Below, one piece after another: positions 46,990 through 58,019 of a DNA stretch of 64,000 bases. The notes under the pieces are model-generated. The model was not told the origin of the DNA. It did not search any database and worked only from the letters and a program-made list of their open reading frames with translations. A program made the translations under genes and the position numbers. Position 1 is the stretch's first letter; each line of letters starts with the position of its first letter. Source of the DNA: Sarcophilus harrisii (Eukaryota; Chordata; Mammalia; Dasyuromorphia; Dasyuridae); NCBI RefSeq assembly GCF_902635505.1, contig NC_045429.1, positions 161,470,997-161,534,996 of the forward strand, given 5' to 3'.

Positions 46990-47685
46990 AACCCTGACTC
47001 CAAAAAATCTCTAAAGAATTAATACTGAACATTATATAGAGAGCAATGGAAAGGTTTATAACAGGTATGAGCAAGCCATAACATATAATCAATCACAACT
47101 CAAAGAACAAGAATAAAGAATGTCATAAAGAAAATATGTGATCAAAAGAGAAGATGGCAGAGTAAGAGAAGACAAGTAGAAAACTTGAGTGGTCTAGTAG
47201 TATCCTTGCAGTGACAAGCAAAGAAATCCTCCTTTCCATACGGTGAACCACCTGTGGTGAGTTTATGAAAGAACAAGAAAGTTCATGCCCCAGGATGGAT
47301 AGACATGAATAGGTTATAATTTGTATGATTATATATTATATAGAAATAGCTAAGATCACAGCTCCATTTGAAGAGTATTCTTAGAGCCTAGCAAAGCCAG
47401 GAATTTTGTGTGTGTGTGCTTAGAGTTGGTGGCAGAAAGTATAGCCTGATTTGAAGGTACAGCTAAGACACTGTCTTGTGGAATATTTATCAAGGCTGCT
47501 GAAGGATAGAGAGGAGACACCAGGATAGGGTGACGGGAGGAACTTTTATAGAGTTCCTTATTTGCAACCAATGATTCTTTCTTGCTGGGGGGTAAGCTCT
47601 AATATTTCTTCAGCATGAGGACTTCAAGTCTTCTAGGCATCATCTTAATAGGTCAATTTAGGGCCTAAGTAAAGGTCATCCATCA
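46990..47685. other. Unassigned intronic sequence
   Basis: aagatggcagagtaagagaa near 47151 recalls L1 5' ends, but nothing downstream supports that. No gene seen. Confidence 0.4.
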
Positions 47686-47689
47686 TAGG

Positions 47690-47745
47690 TTCCACCAGTA
47701 CAATATATAGTAAGTGCTTAATAAATATTTGTGGTTAGATTTGAC
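47690..47745 (+). mobile_element. L2 3' tip
   Basis: atatagtaagtgcttaataa, then atatttgtgg. Confidence 0.5.
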
Positions 47746-47749
47746 TTCA

Positions 47750-48650
47750 ATTTTCCTATAAGAAAATAATTGGGAGTAGATGGAAGTATGGAGAGAGTTT
47801 AAAGAATAGAAATTCAAACTGAAGAAACTTATTATTTTCACTTCTTGTTTCCATTACTAGTCTTCTTTTTTTCTAGACTATTTCTGATAGTTGAGCACTT
47901 TTTTCCATTTTGACAAGTATATTATCCATAAACTAGAGATCAAGGTAGGGATTATTTTTGAGTGTTTGTGCTCCGCTGACAAATGGAATCCTTTATAAAA
48001 AATTCCATTGCAACAGGACCCAACAAATTAGAAACCAGAAACATCAGGGAGTAGTAATGAAATCCCATTCCAAAATGTAATCATCTTCCCTTTCATTTAC
48101 TGTTTTCAACTGAATTAGCTCACTGTACTCAGTGTGAAGAAAGAACCCTTCATTCAGTCTTTATAATTGTTATCTAAATGGATTTTTTGAAACAATTATT
48201 CTTAAGATCATGAAATTATTCCAAGACCCTCCACTATTTGATTTATTTAGTGGGGAAAATGCCAGACTAAGATGATTTATGCTTAGGATACCAAGTAAGA
48301 AAGTAAAATACAATCAGAAGGAGAAAAGGGCATTTGATTATATCAGGAGAACTCTCATGAATAAAAATCGGTTCTATCAGTTGCTTATGATAGGAAAATT
48401 CTTACAGACAATAGGGTAATGTATTTACATGAACTAAATAATTCATGTCAGCCAAACACTAAAAATTCATGAAATGACCAACTGCAGAAAGAGATAGATA
48501 AGAAACACCTTGAAAAGAAGGCCAAACATTATCCATTTCCTCAATCAACAAAACAGGTAGGTTTTATAAATTTTCTCTTTTAAAAAATCTCATCCAATTT
48601 TTAAAGGCACACAAAAATTTCTAAAAGTTCAAAGAATCATACTTAATAAT
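47750..48650. other. Unassigned intronic sequence
   Basis: No gene or family recognised. Confidence 0.5.
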
Positions 48651-48654
48651 GCGT

Positions 48655-48875
48655 GGATCTAGCATAATCATAAATAGACTGTTATCTTCCTGGGTTCAAA
48701 TCTGGTTGACATTGACTAGCTATGTGACTCTGCGCAAATCATTTAAACCTGGTTGTCTCAGTTTTCTTATCTGTAAGATGAGCTGGAGAAGAAAATAACA
48801 AACAAGTCTAGTATCTTTGCCAAGAAAATTCCAAGGGGGTCAAAAAAAGTTATACATAACTGAAAAACAACAGAT
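48655..48875 (+). mobile_element. MAR1/WSINE1-type SINE
   Basis: tgggttcaaatctggttgac, gctatgtgactctgcgcaaa, gatgagctggagaagaaaat, agtatctttgccaagaaaat. Confidence 0.8.
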
Positions 48876-48984
48876 TTTTATCCAGTCTTCTTTTCTATTT
48901 CATCAGTGTTTCCTGAATACTATTCTAGTTCCAATATTATTGCTAATAATAATTATAGAAATGATAATAAAATAGCAAACATAA

Positions 48985-49200
48985 CATTATTATATGTTGA
49001 CATAATGAGACTTTAAGGCTCACAAAGTCTTTGGATATAGTCTTTCATTTTATCCAAATAATATTTTACAGTAAATGTAATTATCTCTGTTTTACAGATG
49101 AGGAAACTGCATCACAAAAGAACTAACTTTCTAAAGATAATCAAATAGCAAGAATGGGGTAGAATACCCCAAATTATCCTTACTCATAGTTATGATTCTA
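48985..49200 (-). mobile_element. MIR
   Basis: gctcacaaagtctttggata, tctctgttttacagatgagg, aaactgcatcacaaaag. Confidence 0.65.
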
Positions 49201-49419
49201 TCCAATATCAGGTTACATTCCTTTTGTTATTAAAAGATATCCAAATCATGTCACCTAGCCAAACAAGTAGAATATAAGTTTTGTTTCCCCAAGAAATATA
49301 GTAACTCATATATGACTGAGAATGAACAATAATCTTTCCAATTATCACTATCATCATTGGGCAATGTGACCTCTTCCAGAATCTTATTTATGTCACTATG
49401 TCTCAGGAGGATATTCTAC

Positions 49420-49676
49420 TCTTTGTTGTTGTTGTTTACTTCTTTCAGTCATGTCCAGTTCTTGGTAACCCAATTTTTTTTTTTTTTGGCAAAGATAATT
49501 GAGTGATTTGCCATTTCCTTCCCCAGCCCATTTTAGTGAAACTGAAATAAACAGTGGTAAGTTACTTTCCCAGGATCACACAGTTAGTAAATGTCTGAAA
49601 TCAGATTTGAACTTAGGAAAATGAGTCTTCCTAATTTCACATTCCATGTTCTATCCACTAAACCAGCTAGCTACCC
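49420..49676 (-). mobile_element. MAR1/WSINE1-type SINE
   Basis: Begins ttgttgttgtttacttcttt (tail) and ends tatccactaaaccagctagc (tRNA-like head). Middle cccaggatcacacagttagt. Full length in reverse. Confidence 0.85.
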
Positions 49677-49934
49677 TTACTCTTTCTTATTTTTCCTTAA
49701 ATAAACTAACAAATCCTCCTTGACTTCCTAAATCTTTGTTCCAGAATTGATTTTGAACTTGACCTTTAAAAGGGAACTTCACATCTTGATTCCAGAGAGA
49801 CAAGGAAGAGGAGCCATACCCATTAGAGTATACCTTCATACATACCCTGGGAATAATTCATTTTTTGCAAGAGACCACATTGCCCAGGGATAAATGTGAC
49901 AATCAGACATATGGTTTCTAATTCTAGGTCATTT

Positions 49935-50225
49935 GAGAAGGCACAATGGATAGAATTGTGGAAACCAGTTTCCTGAAACTATTCTGCTCATCATTTCTGA
50001 TAGAACAGAATACTCTGTCTGGAGTCAGGAAATTTTCTAAGTTCAAAGCTGGTTTCAGACACTTACTAGCTATGTTACCCTGGCCAAATAAGTTAACCTG
50101 GTTTGTCTTATTTTCTGTATGTGTAAAATGAGCTGGAGAAGGAAATGGCAAACATCTCCAGTATCTTTCCCAAGAAAACCCCAAAAGGATTCACCAAAAG
50201 TTGAACATTACTAAAAAGCAACTGA
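49935..50225 (+). mobile_element. MAR1/WSINE1-type SINE with internal extra sequence
   Basis: gaaggcacaatggatagaat at the head and ctggagaaggaaatggcaaa, ccaagaaaaccccaaaagga at the tail. About 50 extra bases between head and body (near 49965-50015). Confidence 0.8.
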
Positions 50226-50334
50226 CCTCAGTTTCTTTATTTCTTTGTGAATCATGTTTTTATTTTTAAAAATATGATTTGTCATCCAGTAAGCACTTGA
50301 GATCCACAAGTCAATCAAAATGATTATGTTAGAA

Positions 50335-50490
50335 AATCAACCAAAATATATATTCCTACCATGTTACTAATACACTATTCTAGGCTCATTGGAGAGCAAA
50401 AAGAATCCAGAGATACTCTTCCTGCCCTCAAGAAATCTATAGCTTAGTTAGGGAATTCAAGATACAGAGACATTAAAAAACAGAGTTAAC
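50335..50490 (-). mobile_element. L2 3' end
   Basis: cactattctaggctcattgg, cttcctgccctcaagaaatc. Confidence 0.65.
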
Positions 50491-50639
50491 AATTAAAAGC
50501 AGTATGAAATTATAAGGATTCTTGTGCTTTTCATGATAATTTCATTTAGACAGTATGGGCTGTATAAATTTGAGAGGGGAATAGAAAGGAAACCAAATGG
50601 ATTTTCACTAAAAGAAGAAGGGGAAAAAATGAGGTGGAA

Positions 50640-51310
50640 TCCCTTGATAAATTTTAGTTACTAGGGTCAAATAAATTGCAACCTGGGTAACTGAAATGTA
50701 TATGACTAATAAGCATTAGTAGTTAGGGATTTTTGAAACCTCTTCGAGTATGAGAAAATAAAAGAAGATTAGAAAAGAGCAAAAATCTCAAGTTTTTTTT
50801 TTAAAGGAACAAAATGGAATCTGCTAACTGGGACAGTGACGGAATTTTGATTACTGGTAAACTTCTATATTATATGACAAAAGGGCGAGTGAGTGAAGAT
50901 GGAGAAAAGGAAGGCACAAAGTCTCTGTATTCCATAACCAAAAACAGGTCATTCCAGACTACCCTCATGTTTCATTTTTTTTTCCTCCCACAGAGTTGCA
51001 GGACTAAAACATCAACAAATTAGTTTGTCTGTTCATACAGTTATCTAGATTTTAGTAGAGCTTTAGACAAAATTTTTCATCTTCTTATAGATGAGGTAGA
51101 GAAATATGACTTAAACTTGCATAATTTAATGGATTCTAAACCAAATAGATGACTAGACCTAAAGAAGTGTCATTAATTGTTTTATATCAATGGGGAGAAT
51201 ATTTCTTTAGCACAGTGACCCAAGAATTTGTATTTGATCCTGTCTTGTTTCATTGTATTCATAAGAGAGTACAACTAGATAGCAATCCTTCTAAAAAAGT
51301 ATTCAGGAGG
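50640..51310 (+). mobile_element. CR1/L3 LINE remnant, reverse transcriptase region
   Basis: At 51037 onward one frame reads SYLDFSRALDKIFHLLIDE, matching the CR1/L3 reverse transcriptase motif A (YLDFSKAFDKVSH). Upstream, ccaaaaacaggtcattccag with actaccctcatgtttc is the adjoining KNRSCQTNL segment. Downstream, caatggggagaatatttctt and cccaagaatttgtatttgat match the (S)GVPQGSVLGP block. The rest is riddled with stops; it is a relic. Confidence 0.75.
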
Positions 51311-51319
51311 AGAATTGAC

Positions 51320-51810
51320 AAGAAGTATCCTGTACTATAGTGAGGCAAAAAATAAAGAAAATTGATTTTTAAAAGTCATTGGATTTAGACTAAAGGTTAT
51401 TACTAACTGGAAAAAACAAGTTCAATTAAATGATGACATAAAATAGACAGAGTACAAGAGATTGAGAAGTGAGGGACAGGAGAAGAAGTGAAGACAAGGA
51501 CTATAAACAGCTTTTTTCCCCTAAAAGTTTGGCCAACAAAAGAAGTAGAGATTTAGAACAACTTGGAGGAATAATAAAATTAAGTGAAAATAGTTTTAAA
51601 GAGTGGGGAAGAGCTAGACACTTTCTAGACATCAGGGAAGGGGGCAGTAGATAGGATGAAATTAAAAATTAGGGGAGGAAAGTGTTCATTAGTATAAGGT
51701 TTGGGTGGGAGATGAATGATCCTAAATGAAATTTGTTGGAAGATGGATCCAAGGATACAAAGAGAATGAAGCCTTGAGAATTCCAGTGAAACTGGCAATT
51801 CTAATCAAAA
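51320..51810. other. Unassigned, possibly L2/L3-derived
   Basis: Purine-rich, degraded. Some resemblance to reverse-complement L2 at 51640-51800. No gene. Confidence 0.35.
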
Positions 51811-51814
51811 CAAT

Positions 51815-51935
51815 AAACATTTATTTCAGTATCTATTATGCTATCATGTGTCAGACATTATACTAAGAACTGGAATTGCAAGAAAGCAAAATCAAACAAT
51901 CTCTATTTTCAAGTAGTTCAGTCAACTAGGAGTGA
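51815..51935 (-). mobile_element. L2 3' end
   Basis: caataaacatttatttcagt, atgtgtcagacattatacta, agaactggaattgcaaga. Confidence 0.65.
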
Positions 51936-52052
51936 TGATGTTCAAACAAATAAGTGCAAACTAAGATGTATACATATTAAATAGGCCTAATCTTAAAAGG
52001 AAGGTATGGTGAGGTGAATGACCATCTATTGGTCCAAGTCTAGAATCTAGCC

Positions 52053-52171
52053 GAAGAAGAAGAAGAAGAAGAAGAAGAAGAAGAAGAAGAAGAAGAAGAA
52101 GAAGAAGAAGAAGAAGAAGAAGAAGAAGAAGAAGAAGAAGAAGAAGAAGAAGAAGAAGAAGAAGAAGAAGA
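52053..52171 (+). repeat. (GAA)n triplet repeat, about 39 perfect units
   Basis: 119 bases of uninterrupted GAA, the longest perfect microsatellite in the window, in the sense strand of SGK1 intron 1. Purine-pyrimidine triplets of this kind can form triplex DNA. No SINE A-tail is recognisable at its left side. Confidence 0.98.
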
Positions 52172-52990
52172 GATTTGGATTAAAGAAATTATATCAAGGG
52201 GACTTTGGACGGTTAGCAAAAGAGAAGAGGAAGTTCACGGCAAATGGACTTTTTTCTCAGGAAAGTATAAAGCAAAATTCTGAGAGAATAAGAGAAAAAT
52301 ATTGTGAAAAGCTTGAGAAAGGAGAAATTTTGGCACTGCTTCTGCTCAGAAAATGATAGAGAGTAACTTATAGAAGAATAAAAGGATTGCCTTACTAAAG
52401 TGAGAGTCCACTTGAAATTAATATAAATTTGTAAAGGATTCACTAGGCACAAGTATCTGGCTTCTCATAGCAGTTTTCAGTTGAATGTGATTAGTAATGG
52501 AAGAGGAAGAAAGTAAGGGTCATCCAGGATATAGTTGGCAAAATAGAGAATAATTTGACTGAATTGATTAACTATAAGATAACAATTGGAAAAGTTGACT
52601 AATAGAGTTATGAGAATCAAAGCAAATGAAATGATTTGTAAATAAAGAGTTTAGTTTTAAAGCTCTGAGTTTGTGTGAATTGTCTCTGTCAGACATATTT
52701 TCTTCTATGTTACCAGACTGAATGCTTTGGCTGAATGTTACATTTAATTTGGTCAACCAGTTTAACTTTGTTGCTTACTGACCTAGCCAATTGTCTGGGC
52801 ATCATATAGCCATAGAATTCTCTGAAACAAAGTTGCAGATTGGATAGGATGCTAAGAGTCATAAATACTAACAGACTAGATAAATGAGCTACATGCACAG
52901 AAGGTGTGACTTGTATAGCAACGTACAGGATGAGTTAATGAATGAGTAAATAGAGAACATTGCACTGAGCTAGTTGATAGTGTTATTAGT
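52172..52990. other. Unassigned, possibly degraded L2
   Basis: 52190-52600 is purine-rich and vaguely L2-like in reverse. The rest is not recognised. Confidence 0.35.
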
Positions 52991-52995
52991 TAAAC

Positions 52996-53188
52996 CAAAG
53001 CTTCTTAAACTGTGACTCACAATCCCATATGGGATCATGTAACTGAATGTGGGGGATCATAAAATTATGATTTATTATCAGTAAATGTTCGATTTGTATA
53101 CCTATTTTATATTTCTGTATACCTGAGGTCACATAAAAATTTCTCAGGTGAAAAAAGGTCACAAGTGGAAAAAAATTTAAAAGCTTTG
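52996..53188 (+). mobile_element. Small non-autonomous hAT, copy 1
   Basis: Terminal inverted repeats caaagcttcttaaac and tttaaaagctttg bound 193 non-coding bases. Flanks agttaaac and aaataaac fit an 8-bp duplication with two changes. Interior gggatcatgtaactgaatgt recurs in copy 2 at 59140. Confidence 0.8.
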
Positions 53189-53432
53189 AAATAAACCACT
53201 TTAAATTGGAAGTAATACCTATTTCCTCCTTTGAAATAGGCCAAGTCACAAGTAGAAAAATCCTGGAAGTTGAGAAATTTCATTAATCAAATCTGGCAAT
53301 ATTCCATTCTAATGGATTATTGGGATTAGACATCATACTTTTGTGTATATTTTTGATAAGGAAATAAACAAAAACTAGAACAAACCAGACAACAAAGAAC
53401 TCAGCTTATTTTGAAGTTCAAGATTTTATACA

Positions 53433-53462
53433 CACACACACACGTGCACACACACACATATA
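53433..53462 (+). repeat. (CA)n microsatellite
   Basis: Two CA runs split by a gtg, followed by short TA/TG runs. Confidence 0.95.
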
Positions 53463-53525
53463 TAGTATGTATATGTACCTATATAATATGTTTGCATATG
53501 TATGTATTTATGTTTCTAGGGAAAG

Positions 53526-53540
53526 AGAACAACATGTTTT
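53526..53540. promoter_or_regulatory. Glucocorticoid-response-like palindrome
   Basis: agaaca-aca-tgtttt differs from the palindromic element AGAACAnnnTGTTCT at one base. SGK1 is a classic glucocorticoid target, but a one-mismatch match can arise by chance in 64 kb, so function is speculative. Confidence 0.25.
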
Positions 53541-53691
53541 CTAGTGGAGAGCTAGAAGTGTATAGTGACAATATAAAGTAATAGATAGAATGTTAAGCTT
53601 GGAATTCTACTGTCAACCCAAGATTAGGTGGATTCAAATCAGTTTGAAGAGTAAAATGCTGGTTGTCATTGGATGTTTTATGTCAGTGGAC

Positions 53692-53935
53692 TTTGTTGTG
53701 CAGTAATGATTAGAGTGCTGTACTTGGAATCAGGAACACCTGACTTGGAAGATGGCTTCAGGCTTTCACTAATTTGGTGATCTAGGGAAGTCAATTACCT
53801 GGTCAGCTGTATTTTCTTCATCTGTAAAATGGGGATAATAACAGCACTTATTTTGAGAGCTGTTGAGAGGATCAAGAGAAATCTATCTAGAGTACTTTGC
53901 AGATCTTAAAGCACTATCATGATTATTATGATGAT
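53692..53935 (+). mobile_element. CORE-SINE, near full length
   Basis: gcagtaatgattagagtgct, atctgtaaaatggggataat, gagtactttgcagatcttaa, agcactatcatgattatta. Confidence 0.8.
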
Positions 53936-54085
53936 ACTTCATCTTTAGGTTATGATTCTTTGAATGATGGTATACTTATCAAAATGGGTGAAATAAAGCT
54001 TTCAGGTAGATGAAAGGGATTAGGAAAAGACTCAAAAGGCTAAAAAAAAAAGGACCCAAATTAAATGAGATTTATTTTAAAAGTG

Positions 54086-54575
54086 GAGAGGCAGTATGAG
54101 AACTAGCTTTGAAGCCAAGAAGCCATGGGTTCAAGAATTGTCTATAATAAACATGAGGGCAATTAGGTGGCATAGTGGGTGGAGTATTGGGCCTGGCATC
54201 AGGAAGATGAGTCTTCCTGAGTTCAAATCTGTCCTCAGACAGATTGTGTGATCCTAGGTAAGTCATTTACACCTGTTTACTTCAGTTTTGCTAAAATGGG
54301 CTGGAGAAGGAAATGGCAAACTACTCCAGTGTCTTTGCCAAGAAAACCCTAAATGGAGTCACAAAAAGTCAAATGTAATTTAAAATGACTGAACAACAAC
54401 AAGAACAAACAGCAGTTATGTAACCCTGAGCAAGCCACAACTTACCAATGCTCTAGATAAAAAAATTCAAAGGGAGTGCTGGCCTAGTAAATGGAGTTTC
54501 CTTACCTGGAATTCCCCTACAGTGCCAAGCTAATGAAATCACAGTTCCCTAATACTACAGTAAACACAGACACAA
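54086..54575 (+). mobile_element. Marsupial tRNA-derived SINE, split by MAR1
   Basis: Head gagaggcagtatgagaacta and gaagccatgggttcaaga lie left of the insertion. gtaaccctgagcaagccaca, agtttccttacctggaattc and gctaatgaaatcacagttcc lie right of it. Same body type as the SINE at 6435. Confidence 0.75.
54158..54410 (+). mobile_element. MAR1/WSINE1-type SINE, full length, youngest-looking
   Basis: ggcaattaggtggcatagtg at the start, cctgagttcaaatctgtcct, ggagaaggaaatggcaaact, ccaagaaaaccctaaatgga and a terminal aacaacaacaag tail. Best preserved of the window. Flanks share an approximate aa(t/c)aaaca duplication. Confidence 0.9.
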
Positions 54576-54714
54576 ACTAATCTAAAAGCAAGATGCATTG
54601 TTTTGGAAGGTCAAGAGTTTTCTATTTTAAAGGTCCTCAAGTGAAGGCAGACTGATTACTTGATGAAAATGTTATAAAGTAGAATTTTGTATAGGTTTTT
54701 TTGTTGGAGTAGAT

Positions 54715-54845
54715 GAAGATATGTCCTACTTCTGACACTTATTAGCTGTTATGACCCTAGTCCAATCACTTACTTTATATGTGTCTCAGTCACCTTCCAA
54801 GAAATTATTTACCAGTTGCATTCCCCTATCAAGAGAACCCCAGGC
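54715..54845 (+). mobile_element. Marsupial tRNA-derived SINE fragment
   Basis: cttctgacacttattagctg, accctagtccaatcacttac, then the non-CORE body. 5' part missing. Confidence 0.65.
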
Positions 54846-55260
54846 TGTAATGGGCCAGAACTCTATACTTGAAACAAGAATTCTCACAAGGTGTTAACTC
54901 AGTGGAATTGATAATACAATGGTTATCTAGTTTAGCATAGTGATTAATAGTTCTCTAGTTCAGTACATGTACTTAGCATTTAATATAGTTCTACAAGATT
55001 CACACCTATGGTGATGTGATTATAATAGAATATATAAGAACCAACAAGGACTGGATGAGAGACAGTCACTTCATCTCACACCACCGTAGTGGTTGGCTTA
55101 TCTTCCTACATTTCCTCCACTGAGACCAAGGCCTGTCTGAAGGGCATCCAGAAAGCTAGCACAAACATTATACCAGACTGTGAAAATCATGTTAAAATAA
55201 GATTCAAACTTGTACCCTGAACCCTATAAAGGTATAGTTGAACTAACATTACTCATCATC
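54846..55260 (+). mobile_element. LTR-like fossil (endogenous retrovirus family, solo LTR)
   Basis: Starts tgtaatgggccagaactcta and contains a TATA-like tatataagaa about 185 bases in, resembling a marsupial ERV long terminal repeat. No internal region or partner LTR is visible. Old, broken and with an approximate right boundary. Family assignment is from memory. Confidence 0.4.
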
Positions 55261-55319
55261 CTGGCTAATTTTTAGGGCTAATTTATCATACTATTTTTGA
55301 GAGAATAGATTTATTTAAA

Positions 55320-55515
55320 CCTCAAAATAGGAAGGAACCCTTTGGAATGTGCCATATAAAGATCAGCTATAATAAGTATTTATAGGAGGCAGTCATTCAA
55401 GCAGAGTTTGAATAAGCTCTGATTGGGATAACGTAGAGTGTTTTCCTACATGAGGTAAAAGATTAAGCTAGAAGGCATCTGAGCTTCCTTCCAACTCTGA
55501 GACTATAATTGTATG
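55320..55515 (+). mobile_element. CR1/L3 3' end
   Basis: The terminal ccttccaactctgagactat is characteristic. The preceding 150 bases match loosely. Confidence 0.55.
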
Positions 55516-55534
55516 TCTCATCTCCTATGTTTGG

Positions 55535-55615
55535 ATCAAATAAGCTTACAAAGTACCTTGCAAATCTTAAAGCACTATATAACAGCTGCTATCATTATTG
55601 TTGTTGTTGCTATGT
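55535..55615 (+). mobile_element. CORE-SINE 3' tail
   Basis: agtaccttgcaaatcttaaa, gcactatataacagctgcta, then attgttgttgttgc. Confidence 0.65.
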
Positions 55616-56200
55616 TTTTGTACATACCAGCATCAATCAAGAGCACAAACACCATCTTATTTATTCTCTAGGAGTAGGAAAAAGGCCAGAGTTGGCACAT
55701 GCAAACACAATTTCAAAAGGAATCAGCAAGGCAGCTGATCCCATATTCCAGTTAGAACCTTGCAATATCAGGTGGTCTTCACACAGGTATCTCTAGCTAA
55801 GTACTTTTGTATTTCAACCAAACATGGCCAATTGACATTCTAAGACTCAGAGGAAGTTTGTATTTTCATCCCCTCTGCAGTTTTAAAGGATACTTTCTAC
55901 AAACCAAAGGCCAGAGATTTGACATTGATTCACTATCTAACAGGATTGATGAACAGCACATTATAAAGCACATCATTAATCAGAAATAGGGGAGGATGTT
56001 GAGTCAAAGTTATTGCCTCATTGAGTAAAAAGGATAAAATTAATGTTAATGTGAGGATTTGGGTCAAAAGAGAGAGTATTTCAAGATGACCAAGCTCAAA
56101 TAAAAGGAATGGGTAATATGACCATTGCAAAGTTAATTACTACTTAACATGAGTCTTCTTTGGAGAACAAAGTTATTTTGAAATTGTGAAAATTCTCCTT
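55616..56200. other. Unassigned intronic sequence
   Basis: No gene or family recognised. Confidence 0.5.
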
Positions 56201-56204
56201 GAAA

Positions 56205-56325
56205 CAATTTTGTTAGATAGGAAGGGAGAAGCCATTGTTGTCTTCATTTTGCAGAAGACATAAAGTGGATTAACTCATCCTATTCAAGGTTAAATAGGGA
56301 GCTAGTGATGGATCTAGGTAGGAAC
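56205..56325 (-). mobile_element. MIR fragment
   Basis: cattttgcagaagacataaa, gggagctagtgatggatcta. Confidence 0.5.
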
Positions 56326-56800
56326 ACTTTTCTCTTTGTAAGTTAAACAGTTCTGCACTACTTGGAATATATGAAGACTACCTCTATTTCTCAGCACACA
56401 AACTTACTTGTAAAATTATTGGCAAAATGTGTGATGTTTCCACAAATTTAACTGGAAAATAATAAACTGTGATACATAAGAAGTATGAGCATAGCACCTA
56501 CATAAGTATTTCATAAGGAGCCTACAAGTGATTTTTTTTCTCCCTTGACATTTCCCATTGGTGTAGGAATGATGAAGATGTTACTCGAATTTCAAGTCCA
56601 AGTTTGAAAGGCTGTTAGTTGTAAAATGTCAGGGAGGAAAAATCAGCTTTTTTGTTCCTAGTTTGAGAATATATTCCCTCAGAGTTATTATTCACTCTGT
56701 GTAATGCCATCTTGGTCAGAAAGAATGAAGAGCCCAAATGCAAGTATTTATTTAGAGTCTTCACTTACTCTAAGACAATATTTTATATATGAAGAGACAA
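56326..56800. other. Unassigned intronic sequence
   Basis: No gene or family recognised. Confidence 0.5.
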
Positions 56801-56804
56801 TAAT

Positions 56805-56960
56805 TCAATAATTATAATGCTGGACTCAGAGAAGAATAGCCCCAACTCTGTTTGCTATTGGTGTTATACAGGTCAACATCACCAATTTGGGTCTTAGTCT
56901 GAAAAATGAGAGATTGAATTAAGTGATCACTGAGTATTCAATAAGAAAATTCTGTGAAAA
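56805..56960 (+). mobile_element. MIR fragment
   Basis: ttataatgctggactcagag, agtctgaaaaatgagagatt. Confidence 0.5.
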
Positions 56961-57885
56961 TACCTATTGCTTATATGATAGAAATCTTTATCTTAAGAAG
57001 ACCTATTCTGTAATTCGTTGACTCCACCTGAGTCAGTTTTCCATTCCTTCCCCAATCCCTACCCCTGTAAAGAAATTGCATTAGATTATTTAGTATTTTT
57101 TAATGACATAAAAATCTAATGAGAGCCTGATTTTCTATGTGATTTTTGCTCTTACTACATCTAGTCTTGACCAGATACTAAGTAGAGAGAATGATATAAA
57201 AAGTAGAGTGGTGAAAGAAATCATGGAATTTTTGTGTCCCTTGGCAGGAAGTTAAGGTAGGGGGATATAACTTTTTCCCCCAATTTTTACCTAAATCATT
57301 TTGCCTGTTCATACCAATCATAACTCCTAAGAAAGGTCAAATTCAGCAATCTGATCATTTTATCATAAGATAAAGTTGCAAAATAAAGCAGCAAATTTAG
57401 TCAGTATAAAAATAATAATAATAAGTTTTACTTGTCAACATAGCAAAATTTGAAATCAGGTCAGACTACAAATTCACTTGAATACAAATCTATTTAAAAT
57501 CTGTTCTTAACAAGCTTAGAATCAAGCCTTCTTGGCAAAATATATGTATTGAAAGTCAGCCAGAGTAAAAAGATTAATTTCATAATATAAGGCTAGAAAC
57601 TAAATAGAAACAATTACCAAACTTAAAGCCAAAACCCCACTGAATAAGAATAATGAAAAACAGATTTTCTGCCTGTAATGTAATTTAAGAATTTTTTTTT
57701 TCAAGTTTGATCAAAAACATTTGCTGCTAACATCAGGAAAACTGATTGCCCACAATTCCAGCTTTTTGAGCACTTAATTCAGAATGCCACTGACAAAGCA
57801 CAGAAATACTAAGTATGCATAGATTTGCCTATGAGCAAATATCAATATTTAAGGCAAATACTTTAGAGTAACAGTGATTTCATGA
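56961..57885. other. Unassigned intronic sequence
   Basis: AT-rich; no gene or family recognised. Confidence 0.5.
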
Positions 57886-57889
57886 CTTA

Positions 57890-57965
57890 GCTAACAAGTC
57901 CTAGAGAGTTTTCTAAAAGTAAAGTGACTTGCCCAGGATCATACAGCTTGGGTCAGATGAGGCTA
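57890..57965 (-). mobile_element. MIR fragment
   Basis: aagtgacttgcccaggatca, tacagcttgggtcagatg. Confidence 0.65.
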
Positions 57966-58019
57966 TTAAAAGAAAATAGATTTAAAGAGGGAAGGAAACT
58001 TGGAGGGGTCATTTAGTTC

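Noticed and set aside
47150-47200. L1 5' end suggested by aagatggcagagtaagag
   Set aside because: No L1 body follows within the next kilobase; a single short motif is not enough.
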